The notes under the pieces were generated by a model that was not told the origin of the DNA, did no database searches, and saw only the letters and a program-made list of their open reading frames with translations. Source: Amycolatopsis sp. EV170708-02-1 (GTDB taxonomy: Bacteria; Actinomycetota; Actinomycetes; Mycobacteriales; Pseudonocardiaceae). Taken from it: a stretch of 64,000 nucleotides of DNA. Position 1 is the stretch's first letter. Each line of letters starts with the position of its first letter. Location: NCBI RefSeq assembly GCF_022479115.1, contig NZ_CP092497.1:3658001-3722000 (forward strand), in the 5' to 3' direction. Below are positions 10,748 to 19,653 of this stretch, in pieces. A program made the translations under genes and the position numbers.

Positions 10748-11580
10748 CGTTCGTGCTGGGCGACTGCCTGCCGCCACAGCCTGTCCTGTTCTTCACCGGT
10801 GAATCCGCCGCGAGCCACGCCGAAGACGTCCTCGATCGCCGTCCACCACTCGGCCGGCGATTCCAGTACGGTCTTGCCGCCCGGCAGCCCGCTCAACGTC
10901 AGCGCCCGCAGCGAATCCACTCCCTCCGCGTCGCGCCGCTGCACCACCAGCGTGCGGACGAAACCGGAATCCTCCGACGTCGACAGCTCGACGTGCTTTT
11001 CGGCGAAGTCGGCCATCACGGCCGTCTCCGGCGCGAAATCCATCCCGACGAAGCTGCCCTCCGGATCGTGGTCGAACCGCCAGCCGCCGGGTGTGATCTC
11101 CGAGGGCCGTATCCGGAACACCAGCGGGCCTTGTTTGTACTCGCCCTCACGCAGCGGGAGCGGCTCGTGGATGCCGTCCCCGAGCCCGACGTCGACCAGC
11201 CAGCCGTCGCCGGGCGTCTCCGGCAGCCCGGTGACTGTCAGCGCTAGGTGGTTGAGGTGGATCCCGGCCTCCGCGCCCGGCATCTGCGCACCGCTCGGAT
11301 GCCGGCTGACCTGGTAGCCGAGCGCCCGCAGCAGGGCCGAGAACGCGCCGTTGAGGTGATAGCAGTAGCCACCGCGGCCGGCGGCGATCCGGCTGAACGA
11401 CACCGCCGGATCCAGCGAGGTCACCCGGCCGAGCTGGACCTCGAAATCTTCGTACGGCACACGTTCCACGTGGGCCTTGTGCAGGCGGAAAAGGGCGTCG
11501 ACGCTCGGCGGCTCGTGCTCGAGGCCGAGTCGCGCGAGGTAGGCGGGCACGTTCACGTGCTCGGAAGAAGGGAACCCCAT
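10708..11580 (-). CDS. nat: Arylamine N-acetyltransferase
   Basis: Acetyl-CoA dependent N-acetyltransferase, 290 aa, normal family length. The catalytic triad is C73 (RGGYCYHLN), H111 (LNHLALTV) and D130 (LVDVGLGDG). The usual Glu after the Cys (RGGxCxE) is a His here, a small departure. ATG at 11580 is preferred because the upstream extension lacks family similarity. Related enzymes acetylate arylamines and hydrazines; some actinomycete members close amide bonds in ansamycin assembly, but no such cluster is visible here. Confidence 0.88.
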   Translation of the reverse strand: MGFPSSEHVNVPAYLARLGLEHEPPSVDALFRLHKAHVERVPYEDFEVQLGRVTSLDPAVSFSRIAAGRGGYCYHLNGAFSALLRALGYQVSRHPSGAQMPGAEAGIHLNHLALTVTGLPETPGDGWLVDVGLGDGIHEPLPLREGEYKQGPLVFRIRPSEITPGGWRFDHDPEGSFVGMDFAPETAVMADFAEKHVELSTSEDSGFVRTLVVQRRDAEGVDSLRALTLSGLPGGKTVLESPAEWWTAIEDVFGVARGGFTGEEQDRLWRQAVAQHERHTEGGSEALPSA

Positions 11581-11662
11581 GTGATCGACCGTAGCGGGCA
11601 CCACCGACAAATCAGGGTTCTCACGGAGGCGATCCCGCCGATCCGCGTCGTAGCCTGGGGAG

Positions 11663-12331
11663 GTGACCACATTGCCTCCCCAGCCGGTCCCGGCGAGCGA
11701 GTCGTCCGGTGCGGATCCGGCCAAACGCGTCCTGCCGCCGAACCCGAAGGCCGCCGCGATCGTGGCGCTCGCCTTCACCGCGCTGCTCTACCTGGTCGAG
11801 CTGGTCGACGTCGTGCTGCCCCTCGACCTCGATCAGAGCGGGGGTATCGGCGCTCGGGAGATCTCCGATCTCGACGGCGTGCTCTGGGCGCCGCTGCTGC
11901 ACGCGGGCTGGGGGCATCTGTTCTCCAACACCGTCCCGGTGCTGGTGTTCGCCTTCCTCGCGATGTCCGCGGGTATCGGCCGGTGGGTGCTGGTCACCGC
12001 GATCATCTGGGTGCTCTCCGGCCTCGGCGTCTGGCTGATCGCGCCAGGCGGCACGGTGACCGTCGGAGCGTCCGGCGTCGCCTTCGGCTGGCTCGCGTTC
12101 CTGCTGGTCCGGGGCATCTTCAACCGCGCCGTCGGGCAGATCCTGGTGGCCGTGGTGCTGCTGGGCATCTGGAGCGGGATGCTCTGGGGACTGCTTCCGG
12201 GCGACCCGGGCGTCTCCTGGCAGGGGCACCTGTTCGGCGCGCTGTCCGGCGTCTTCGCGGCCTGGTTGATGGCGCGCGCCGACAGGTCCCAGGCCAGGAA
12301 AGCGGCCGGCCCCGGTAGCCTCGCCGTGTGA
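11663..12331 (+). CDS. Rhomboid intramembrane serine protease
   Basis: Six-helix membrane protease, 222 aa. The helix 2 motif is GHLFSN, the nucleophile is S137 in GASG, and the histidine partner is H189 in GHLFG. A 30-residue Pro-rich cytoplasmic tail precedes the first helix. GTG start. Its stop overlaps the murI start (GTGA), the same order as Rv1337-murI in mycobacteria. Confidence 0.92.
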   Translation: MTTLPPQPVPASESSGADPAKRVLPPNPKAAAIVALAFTALLYLVELVDVVLPLDLDQSGGIGAREISDLDGVLWAPLLHAGWGHLFSNTVPVLVFAFLAMSAGIGRWVLVTAIIWVLSGLGVWLIAPGGTVTVGASGVAFGWLAFLLVRGIFNRAVGQILVAVVLLGIWSGMLWGLLPGDPGVSWQGHLFGALSGVFAAWLMARADRSQARKAAGPGSLAV

Positions 12332-13134
12332 CCAAGCCGAGCGCCGACGCCCCGATCGGCGTCTTCGATTCCGGAGTGGGCGGGCTCACCGTCGCCAGGG
12401 CGATCCTGGAGCAGCTGCCCGGTGAGCAGCTGCGCTACGTCGGCGACACCGCCCGCAACCCGTACGGCCCGCTTCCCATCGCGACGGCACGCCAGTACGC
12501 GCTGGAAGCGCTGGACGACATCGTCGAAGGCGGGGTGAAGGCGCTGGTCATCGCCTGCAACACCGCCTCCGCCGCCTGCCTTCGCGACGCGCGGGAGCGC
12601 TACGACGTCCCCGTGATCGAGGTCGTCCTCCCGGCCGCGCGCCGGGCCGTGTCCGCTACGCGTTCCGGGCGTATCGGGGTGATCGGCACCGAAGGCACCG
12701 TCCGGTCCCGCGCCTACGACGACGCCTTCAACGCCGCGCAGGACGTCGAGATCACCAGCGTCGCGTGCCCGCGGTTCGTGGACTTCGTCGAACGCGGGAT
12801 CACCACCGGGCGCCAGGTGCTCGGCCTCGCGCAGGGCTACCTGGAACCACTGCTGGACGCGCAGGTCGACACGCTGGTCATGGGCTGCACGCACTACCCG
12901 CTGCTGTCCGGGGTGCTGCAGATCGTCATGGGCCAGGACGTCACGCTGGTGTCCAGCGCCGAGGAGACCGCGCGTGACCTCGTGCGTGTCCTCACCGAAG
13001 CCGATCTCCTCGCCGAGCGCGACACCCCGCCGCGGCACGAGTTCGTCGCCACCGGATCCGCCGAGCCGTTCACCAGACTCGCTCAGCGGTTCATGGGCTT
13101 CGCTCCGGGTGTGCTGGCTCCCACCAGCGCCTAA
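12328..13134 (+). CDS. murI: Glutamate racemase
   Basis: Makes D-glutamate for peptidoglycan, 268 aa. Motifs are [12 protein letters not shown] at the start, catalytic C77 (ACNTAS) and C187 (GCTHYPLL). GTG start overlapping the rhomboid stop. Normal length and nothing missing. Confidence 0.96.
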   Translation: MTKPSADAPIGVFDSGVGGLTVARAILEQLPGEQLRYVGDTARNPYGPLPIATARQYALEALDDIVEGGVKALVIACNTASAACLRDARERYDVPVIEVVLPAARRAVSATRSGRIGVIGTEGTVRSRAYDDAFNAAQDVEITSVACPRFVDFVERGITTGRQVLGLAQGYLEPLLDAQVDTLVMGCTHYPLLSGVLQIVMGQDVTLVSSAEETARDLVRVLTEADLLAERDTPPRHEFVATGSAEPFTRLAQRFMGFAPGVLAPTSA

Positions 13135-13163
13135 ATCGCCGATTCCGTGTTTAAGGTGTCACA

Positions 13164-13931
13164 GTGCGTCTCACGATCCTCGGCTGCTCGGGCAGCATCC
13201 CCGGACCCAACGCCGCCGCGTCCGGCTATCTGCTCGAAGCGGACGGGTTCGTCCTGGGGCTCGAACTCGGCAACGGGACGCTCGCCAGGCTGCAGGCCCT
13301 GCGCGACCCGTTCGACCTGGACGCGTTGATCCTTTCGCACCTCCACCCCGATCACTGCGCCGACGTCAGCGCGCTCACCGTGCTGCGCCGCTACCATCCG
13401 GCGTTGCCGTATCCGGCGAGGCCGCGGCGGCTCCCGGTGTACGGGCCGTCGGACGTGCACGAGCGGCTCGCCCACGCGTACGCCGCGAACGAGGAGGAGC
13501 GGGCGACCACCGATCTTTCCGACGTCTTCGCCTTCGAGGCGCTGCGGCCGGAGCCCATGGAGATCGGGCCGTTCGAGGTCACCGCGGTCCCCGTCGACCA
13601 CCCGACCCCGGCGTTCGGCCTGCGGTTCGCGTACGGCGGCAAGACGCTGGCCTACACCGGTGACACGGGCGTCTGCGACACCCTGACCGATCTCGCCTGC
13701 GGCGCCGACGTCCTGCTGTCCGAGGCGTCGTGGACCGACTCGCCCGACCGGCCCGCCGGCGTCCACCTGTCCGGCAAGGAAGCGGGCGAGCTGGGACGCA
13801 AGGCCGGGGCGGGGCGGCTGCTGCTCACCCATGTCGCGCCCTGGACCGACCGCGACGCCGTCCTCGCCGAGGCGGCCGTCGCGTTCCCCGCGGCCGAGCT
13901 GGTCGAGCAGGGCGCCGTCTACGACCTCTGA
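13164..13931 (+). CDS. MBL-fold phosphodiesterase, Rv1339-like
   Basis: Metallo-beta-lactamase-fold hydrolase of the RNase Z / class II cyclic-nucleotide phosphodiesterase group, 255 aa. The metal motif HLHPDH is at 59-64, with later ligands in YTGDTG and LLLTHVAPW. The position between murI and rph matches M. tuberculosis Rv1339, reported to hydrolyse cyclic nucleotides. Cyclic-nucleotide activity here is inferred from that orthology. Confidence 0.88.
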   Translation: MRLTILGCSGSIPGPNAAASGYLLEADGFVLGLELGNGTLARLQALRDPFDLDALILSHLHPDHCADVSALTVLRRYHPALPYPARPRRLPVYGPSDVHERLAHAYAANEEERATTDLSDVFAFEALRPEPMEIGPFEVTAVPVDHPTPAFGLRFAYGGKTLAYTGDTGVCDTLTDLACGADVLLSEASWTDSPDRPAGVHLSGKEAGELGRKAGAGRLLLTHVAPWTDRDAVLAEAAVAFPAAELVEQGAVYDL

Positions 13932-13954
13932 CGCGGGGTTCTAGAGTGGCGGCC

Positions 13955-14731
13955 GTGGCGAGAAAAGACGGCAGGAACGACGACCAGCTTCGCGACATCA
14001 AGATCACCCGCGGCTTTCAGCGGTGGCCCGCGGGATCGGTGTTGATCGAGTTCGGCGACACCCGGGTGCTGTGCGCGGCGAGCGTCACCGAAGGCGTTCC
14101 CCGCTGGCGGGCCGGTTCCGGCCTCGGCTGGGTCACCGCGGAGTACGCGATGCTGCCGTCGGCGACCAACACCCGCAGCGACCGCGAATCCATCAAGGGC
14201 CGCGTCGGCGGCCGCACGCACGAGATCTCCCGGCTGATCGGCCGGTCCCTGCGCGCCTGCATCGACCTGGCGGCGTTGGGGGAGAACACGATCGTCATCG
14301 ACTGCGACGTCATCCAGGCCGACGGCGGCACCCGCACGGCCGCGGTGACCGGCGGCTATGTCGCCCTCGCCGACGCCGTCACCTGGCTCGGCGCCGCGGG
14401 CCGCCTCGCCGACCCGCAGCCGCTTTCGTCTTCGGTGGCCGCGGTGAGCGTGGGCGTCGTCGACGGACGGGTGCGCCTCGACCTGCCCTACGAAGAGGAC
14501 TCGCGCGCGGAGGTCGACATGAACGTCGTCGCCACCGGCGCGGGCACCCTGATCGAGGTGCAGGGCACCGGTGAGGGCGCCACCTTCGCGCGGTCCACTT
14601 TGGACAGCATGCTGGACGTGGCGCTCGCGGGCTGCGAGGAACTGACCCGTCTGCAGACCGAAGCGCTCGCGTTGCCGTACCCCGGCGAACTCCCCGAGCC
14701 GCGTCCCGACAAGAAGAAGGGCGCCAAGTGA
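13955..14731 (+). CDS. rph: Ribonuclease PH
   Basis: Phosphorolytic 3'-5' exoribonuclease that trims tRNA 3' ends, 258 aa. It carries [26 protein letters not shown], the basic loop with [15 protein letters not shown], and [20 protein letters not shown] start. Its stop overlaps the rdgB start. Confidence 0.96.
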   Translation: MARKDGRNDDQLRDIKITRGFQRWPAGSVLIEFGDTRVLCAASVTEGVPRWRAGSGLGWVTAEYAMLPSATNTRSDRESIKGRVGGRTHEISRLIGRSLRACIDLAALGENTIVIDCDVIQADGGTRTAAVTGGYVALADAVTWLGAAGRLADPQPLSSSVAAVSVGVVDGRVRLDLPYEEDSRAEVDMNVVATGAGTLIEVQGTGEGATFARSTLDSMLDVALAGCEELTRLQTEALALPYPGELPEPRPDKKKGAK

Positions 14732-15333
14732 CCAAGCTGCTCCTCGCCACCCGTAACGCGAAGAAGCTCGGCGAGCTTCGGCGGATCCTGGTGGCGGAGG
14801 GGATCGAGGGCGTCGAGGTCATCGGCCTCGCCGACGTCCCCGAGTTCCCCGAAGCACCCGAGACCGCTCCGGACTTCGAAGGCAACGCGCTCGCGAAGGC
14901 CCAGGACGCGGCCGCCGCGACCGGTCTCCCGGCGATCGCCGACGACTCGGGCATCGCCGTCGACGCGCTCAACGGCATGCCGGGCGTTCTCTCGGCGCGC
15001 TGGTCGGGCAAACACGGCGACGACGACGCGAACCTGGATCTCGTGCTGGCGCAGCTGTCCGACACGCCCGACGACCGGATGGGCGCCGCTTTCGTCTGCG
15101 CGGCCGCGCTGGTCGTCCCCGGCGGGGACGAAACCGTGGTGCGCGGGGAATGGCGTGGCTCGCTGATCCGGGAACGCCGTGGCGCCAACGGATTCGGCTA
15201 CGACCCGATCTTCGTGCCGGAAGGCGAGACGCGGACCTCGGCGGAGCTGGAACCGTCCGAAAAGGACGAAGCTTCACACCGGGGGAAGGCGTTGCGCGCG
15301 TTGGTGGGAGAGCTGCGGAAGCTGGCGGGTTGA
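14728..15333 (+). CDS. rdgB: dITP/XTP pyrophosphatase RdgB
   Basis: HAM1-family nucleotide-pool sanitiser that hydrolyses dITP, ITP and XTP, 201 aa. Motifs are [14 protein letters not shown] at the N-terminus, [22 protein letters not shown], and GFGYDPIF near the end. GTG start with a GTGA overlap to rph. Confidence 0.95.
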   Translation: MTKLLLATRNAKKLGELRRILVAEGIEGVEVIGLADVPEFPEAPETAPDFEGNALAKAQDAAAATGLPAIADDSGIAVDALNGMPGVLSARWSGKHGDDDANLDLVLAQLSDTPDDRMGAAFVCAAALVVPGGDETVVRGEWRGSLIRERRGANGFGYDPIFVPEGETRTSAELEPSEKDEASHRGKALRALVGELRKLAG

Positions 15334-15335
15334 GT

Positions 15336-15381
15336 CTCGTGAGTGGTAAGGACGGTTAGAACCGTCCTTACCACTCACGAG
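15336..15381. terminator. 22-bp perfect hairpin between rdgB and bcp
   Basis: Arms 15336-15357 and 15360-15381 pair perfectly with a 2-nt AG loop. It sits 3 bp after the rdgB stop and 3 bp from the bcp stop, so it serves convergent genes. It is a near copy of the hairpin at 9945-9998. Confidence 0.7.
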
Positions 15382-15384
15382 GCT

Positions 15385-15858
15385 TTACGCCAGAGAGAGG
15401 TCACGCAGCAGCTTCGCGACGTGCCCCGTGGCCCGCACGTTGTACTGCGCCACCGCGATCTTGCCCTCGGGGTCGACGACGAACGTCGAGCGGATGACGC
15501 CTTCGTAGACCCTGCCGTAGTTCTTCTTCTCGCCGAAGGCGCTGTACGCCTTCAGGACCGTCTTCTCCTCGTCGGACAGCAGCGGGAACGTCAGGCCTTC
15601 CGCCTCGACGAACTTCGCCAGCTTCGCGGGCTTGTCGGGCGAGATGCCGAGCACCTGGTAACCGGCGTCGTTGAGCTGCGCGAGGCTGTCCCGGAAGTCG
15701 CATGCCTGCTTCGTGCAGCCCGGCGTGCCGGCGTTCGGGTAGAAGTACACGACGACCGACTTGCCGCGGAAGTCGCTGAGCTTGACGTCGTTGCCCTCGC
15801 TGTCGGGGAGGGTGAAGTCGGGCGCTTTGTCGCCGGGGGAAAGTCGCTGCTCGGTCAT
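15385..15858 (-). CDS. bcp: Thioredoxin-dependent peroxiredoxin Bcp
   Basis: Atypical peroxiredoxin of the Bcp/PrxQ class, 157 aa, reduces hydroperoxides. The peroxidatic C48 and resolving C53 are in TPGCTKQAC, the five-residue spacing typical of PrxQ. ATG at 15858. Confidence 0.95.
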   Translation of the reverse strand: MTEQRLSPGDKAPDFTLPDSEGNDVKLSDFRGKSVVVYFYPNAGTPGCTKQACDFRDSLAQLNDAGYQVLGISPDKPAKLAKFVEAEGLTFPLLSDEEKTVLKAYSAFGEKKNYGRVYEGVIRSTFVVDPEGKIAVAQYNVRATGHVAKLLRDLSLA

Positions 15859-15884
15859 GACCACACGGTAGCGAACCGGTGGCG

Positions 15885-16430
15885 TCAGACCTTTCCGCAG
15901 TACTTCGCGGCGACGGGCTCCGCCGGACTCGGCCGCACCTGCAGACGCAGCCTCACCGGCCTGTCCGGAACGGCGAACGCCAGGCTCAGGTGGACCGACC
16001 GGCCGGGCGCCACGTCCTTGCCGGCGTCCGCGACGCCGTTGTACCCCTGCACCGGGTCGACGACCTGTTTGACCGCCGAGCTCTCCCCGTCGACCTCGCC
16101 GGTCACGGACAGCCCGGAGAGCCGGTACGTGCCGTCGCCCGCGTTCGTCACCTCGATGCCGAAGGCCACCGCGCGCGGGCTCTGCGGATACGCCGACGCG
16201 CTGGGACGGAACGATTTCGGCGCGGAAACGGAGATCGTGACGCCGGTCGCGAACCGGTGCGGGGCGCCGAACGCCAGGTCGCCTTCCGCGTGCGTCGCGG
16301 CCAAGCCCTGCGCCGGGGCGTCCGCGCCGAGCACGGCGGCACCCTTTTCCGGTGCCGGAACCCCGCACGCGGCCGCCAGCATCAGCGAGCAGGCGGCGAT
16401 GAGGAGCTTCGGGGTGCGCGGGGGCGCCAT
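15885..16430 (-). CDS. Putative lipoprotein
   Basis: 181 aa with a type II signal peptide: [14 protein letters not shown] with the lipobox LAAAC at about residue 22. The mature part is a beta-rich domain with [21 protein letters not shown], reminiscent of DUF4352-type extracellular immunoglobulin-like domains. It ends with a lone Cys (KYCGKV). The function is unknown; attached to the outer face of the membrane. Confidence 0.75.
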   Translation of the reverse strand: MAPPRTPKLLIAACSLMLAAACGVPAPEKGAAVLGADAPAQGLAATHAEGDLAFGAPHRFATGVTISVSAPKSFRPSASAYPQSPRAVAFGIEVTNAGDGTYRLSGLSVTGEVDGESSAVKQVVDPVQGYNGVADAGKDVAPGRSVHLSLAFAVPDRPVRLRLQVRPSPAEPVAAKYCGKV

Positions 16431-16631
16431 GTGCGGTTACTCCAGTCGGAGGTTCGGGTGGGCCGTTCGAGGTAGGTATTAGTGCCGAAGAGTCCAGGGT
16501 GACGGTCTTCCGCAGCCGAGAGGAGCGGCACGGCCGGGTTGAGGCGCACCTGGTGTACAGCCGTGGCCGATCCGTGATCGGAAGGGTACGGCTAGTGACA
16601 GCCGTCACTGCGATGGCACATCCGCGGCGGG

Positions 16632-16814
16632 TCAGACGGCGAAGGCGAAGAACAGGATGAAGATCGCCAGACCGGACACCCAGGCCACGATCAGCCAGCC
16701 GAAATCGCGCATCGGATCGACCGCCCGGCTCTCCTCGCCCGGGACGTAGACGCCGCGCTCTTCGAACCAGTCCGCCCAGCGGGTCAGCCAGCGAAAGGGG
16801 CTTCGAGACGCCAT
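16632..16814 (-). CDS. Small single-helix membrane protein
   Basis: 60 aa. An N-terminal basic-aromatic segment ([21 protein letters not shown]) is followed by one transmembrane helix at the C-terminus ([21 protein letters not shown]). I do not recognise a named family. A clean ATG start and a compact charged-then-hydrophobic layout make it a plausible real gene. The 200-bp space to the lipoprotein gene shows no other ORF I would support. Confidence 0.55.
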   Translation of the reverse strand: MASRSPFRWLTRWADWFEERGVYVPGEESRAVDPMRDFGWLIVAWVSGLAIFILFFAFAV

Positions 16815-16943
16815 GTGGTCACAGTACGGGCATGGGTGAATCGCGTCAGCTACGGAGGGGCCGCCCGAAAGGGCGAATCGGACGGACCAGTTATCGCCCA
16901 CTAGGCTCTTTTGTCCAACTGGTTCACCCGTCAGGCTGTAACG

Positions 16944-17902
16944 ATGGCGCTGGGAATAGATATCTACAGTCGCTTTCAATCCGTTACCAATTGGCAGGCC
17001 GTCAAGAACCATGGCGTGACGTTCGTCTTCGTCAAGCTCAGCGACGGCGGCGGTCTTCCGAACGGCGGCCGTAACACCGGCGACGCGTTGGTGGCAGGCG
17101 CGAGATCCGTCGGAATCCCGGTGGGGGCTATCACTACGCCCAGGCGAGTCCCTCGCCGGAGGCACAGGCCGACGTGCTGATCGGGGAGGTCCGGCGCCTA
17201 GGGGCGACCGGATGTGTCCCGATGCTCGACCTCGAGGACAACCCGCCGGGGTCGGGGACGCCGAACATCCCCGACGCGCGCAAGCGGGACTTCTCGATCA
17301 GGTTCTGCAACCGTGTGGCGGGGCACGGCTTCCGGCCTGGCATCTACATGAACAACTCGCTCGCCAAGATGCTGCGCCCGGACCAGTTCGGCGTGTCGAA
17401 CCTCGTCATCTGGATCGCGCGCTACGGCGCGAAACCCGATCCGGCCGCCGGCCGGTACGACATCCACCAGTATTCGGACGCCGGTCACATCCCCGGCATC
17501 CGCGCGAGCGCGGTCGACCTCAACGAGTCCTACACGAACGCCCACTTGACCGGCGGCGGCGCCGCCCCGAAACGGAAGGCGACGACAGAACTCATGGAAC
17601 GCAGGACCATTCCGGCCAGCCCGTCCGTCACGTCCGTGCGCTTGTTCCTCTCCGGCAGCGAGACGGCCGCGATCATCGTCCGCCCGCGGGTCGACGGGGA
17701 CGGCATCACCGACGCGCCCGTATGGCAGGGGAACATCTACGCCTGGGGCAGCGACAAGGTCGGCGTCGGCGGGAATCCCATGCAGACGCCCGGATTCAAC
17801 CCGAAGACGGTCTCGCACCGGCGGTACCACCTGCCGGGCGCGGTGTGGGCCGACTTCGAATACAGCTCGAACGTGGAGTTCGAGATCGACATCGTCGGCT
17901 GA
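16944..17902 (+). pseudogene. GH25-type lysozyme with C-terminal domain, frameshifted
   Basis: Muramidase-like glycoside hydrolase family 25 protein. The first frame (ATG 16944) gives GIDIYSRFQSVTNWQAVKNHGV and FVFVKLSD. After a G5 run at 17122-17126 the true sequence continues in another frame as GGYHYAQASPSPEAQADVL, joining a frame with the acidic catalytic-type motif MLDLEDN and the family end YDIHQYSD...VDLNESY. One missing G explains it. A 100-residue beta-rich C-terminal domain of unknown type follows. No signal peptide is visible, so if expressed it would need another exit route. Rebuilt length is about 319 aa. Confidence 0.75.
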
Positions 17903-17913
17903 GACCGGAGTAC

Positions 17914-17961
17914 ATGAAGGCCCCCTTTCTTGCGCCTGGGTACAGGAAGGGGGCCCTTCAT
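17914..17961. terminator. Imperfect hairpin after the lysozyme gene
   Basis: Arms ATGAAGGCCCCCTTTCTTG (17914-17932) and its near reverse complement at 17943-17961, with one bulge and one or two mismatches. It starts 12 bp after the lysozyme stop. The arm core matches the ATGAAGG-CCTTTC group seen at 2140, 36513 and 50577. Confidence 0.5.
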
Positions 17962-17997
17962 GTCATGATGAACGCATGACGAGCTTCCGAAAGGCCG

Positions 17998-18300
17998 ATG
18001 CCGCGTAAGCCGCCCGCTCGGGTCCGGCAGGAGTTCTCGCCCGCGCTCGCCGCCGGGATCTCCCGTCTCGAACGTTCCCGGAACTATCTCGGGCCGGGTG
18101 CGGTCCGGACCGCGCTCCGCCTCTGGCAAGAGTTCATCGCGGATCCGTACCGGCGGCTTCGGGTCGACAGCGAAGGCTGCGGCGTCTGGGAGTGTTGCGG
18201 CGGTCCCTGGCAGGCGAGGGAAATGCTCGAGGGGGTGCTCCTCTCCCTCCCGAGGCGGGCCGCCGGCGAGCTGAGGCGGCACGTCGACGACGAGTGGTGA
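17998..18300 (+). CDS. Hypothetical protein, 100 aa
   Basis: Basic, probably cytoplasmic protein with three Cys residues in GCGVWECCGGPWQ and a helical C-terminus ending RRHVDDEW. I do not recognise the family. ATG with AAAGG just upstream. It ends 4 bp before the convergent molybdenum hydroxylase small-subunit gene. Confidence 0.55.
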   Translation: MPRKPPARVRQEFSPALAAGISRLERSRNYLGPGAVRTALRLWQEFIADPYRRLRVDSEGCGVWECCGGPWQAREMLEGVLLSLPRRAAGELRRHVDDEW

Positions 18301-18304
18301 TCGC

Positions 18305-18760
18305 TCACCGGGCCGCGTCCCGGACGGCGTCCACGATGAACTGATATCCCGTGCACCGGCACAGGTTCCCCGAAATCGCCTGCCGGATCTCGGCGTCCGT
18401 CGGGTCCGGGTTCTCCTTCAGCAGCTCCGTCGCCGTCGCCAGCATCCCCGGTGTGCAGAAGCCGCATTGCAGCCCGTGGTGCTTCCGGAACGACTCCTGC
18501 AGCGGATGCAGTTCGCCGTCCGACGCCAGCCCTTCGACCGTCACGATCTCCGAGCCGTCCACCTGCACCGCCAGCAGGCAGCACGCACGCGCGCTCGCCC
18601 CGTCGAGGGTGATCGTGCACGAGCCGCAGACGCCGTGTTCGCAGCCGACGTGCACCCCGGTGAAACCCAGGTCGTGGCGCAGGAAATCGGCCAGCGTCCG
18701 CCGTGGTTCGCAGTCGGCGCGGTAGGTCCGGCCGTTCACCGTCAGGGTGACCGTGATCAT
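18305..18760 (-). CDS. Molybdenum hydroxylase, [2Fe-2S] small subunit
   Basis: CoxS/xanthine dehydrogenase small-subunit family, 151 aa. It carries a plant-type ferredoxin cluster motif GCEHGVCGSCTI and the second cluster CGFCTPGM...CRCTGYQ. It transfers electrons from the molybdenum site to FAD. It is last gene of a coxL-M-S type operon with 4-bp overlaps. Confidence 0.93.
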   Translation of the reverse strand: MITVTLTVNGRTYRADCEPRRTLADFLRHDLGFTGVHVGCEHGVCGSCTITLDGASARACCLLAVQVDGSEIVTVEGLASDGELHPLQESFRKHHGLQCGFCTPGMLATATELLKENPDPTDAEIRQAISGNLCRCTGYQFIVDAVRDAAR

Positions 18761-19653
18761 GCGCCCTCCTTCGCCTGCTTCTCCTCGGGGTGACCGTGAT
18801 CATGCGCCGACCACGACTTGGCTCGCGCGAGCGCCCGCCGGGTGAGCACCGCGGCCATCTCGCGCCGGTAATCGGCTGGAGCGTGGAGGTCGCCGGGCGG
18901 ATCGGTCGCCGCGGCGGCGAGGTCCGCGGCGTGAGCGATGGCGTCGCCGGTCATCGGGCCGCCGGTGAGCGACTCTTCGGCGGCGGTGGCCCGGATCGGT
19001 ACCGGACCCGCGCCCGCGACGGCGATCCGCGCGGATTCGCAGACGCCGCCGGACATGGTCACCGTCGCGAAGACGGCGACCAGCGCGAGATCGCGACTCC
19101 GCCTGCTCAGTTCCTCGACGGCCCAGCCGCCTCGATGCGGCGGCACCGAAATCCGCGTCAGCAGCTCGCCCCGGCCCAGCGCTGTGCGATGCGGGCCGAG
19201 GAAGAAGTCCCGTGCCGCGACGATCCGCTCCCCGGAGGAGCCGCGGACGGTGAAATCGGCGTCGAGCGCGACCATCACCGCGGGCAGTTCCGCGGCCGGA
19301 TCGGCGTGCGCGAGGCTGCCGCCGATCGTGCCCCGGTTCCGGATGGCCACATGCCCGACGTGGCCGAGCGCGTCGGCGAGCAGCGGGACTTCGGACCGGA
19401 CCACGGCGGACGTCTCGATCGTCCGGTGCCGGGTGAGGGCGCCGATCTCCAGCCGTCCGTTCTCCTTGCGCAGGAAGGAAAGTTCGTCGAGGCGGTTGAT
19501 GTCGACCACCAGCGAGGGGCGTGCCTGGCGCAGGTTCAGCAACGGCACGAGACTCTGTCCGCCCGCCAGCACCCGCGCGTCCGGGGTGCCCAGCGCCTCG
19601 ATGGCCTCGTCGAGCGACGAAGCCCGCAAGTACTCGAACGGCGCGGCCTTCAC
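18757..19653 (-). CDS. Molybdenum hydroxylase, FAD-binding medium subunit
   Basis: CoxM-type flavoprotein, 298 aa. The FAD contacts are visible as VLAGGQSLVPLLNLR and NRGTIGGSLAHADPAAELPAV. ATG overlaps the large-subunit stop (19650-19653). It passes electrons from the Fe-S subunit to the final acceptor. Confidence 0.93.
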   Translation of the reverse strand: MKAAPFEYLRASSLDEAIEALGTPDARVLAGGQSLVPLLNLRQARPSLVVDINRLDELSFLRKENGRLEIGALTRHRTIETSAVVRSEVPLLADALGHVGHVAIRNRGTIGGSLAHADPAAELPAVMVALDADFTVRGSSGERIVAARDFFLGPHRTALGRGELLTRISVPPHRGGWAVEELSRRSRDLALVAVFATVTMSGGVCESARIAVAGAGPVPIRATAAEESLTGGPMTGDAIAHAADLAAAATDPPGDLHAPADYRREMAAVLTRRALARAKSWSAHDHGHPEEKQAKEGA

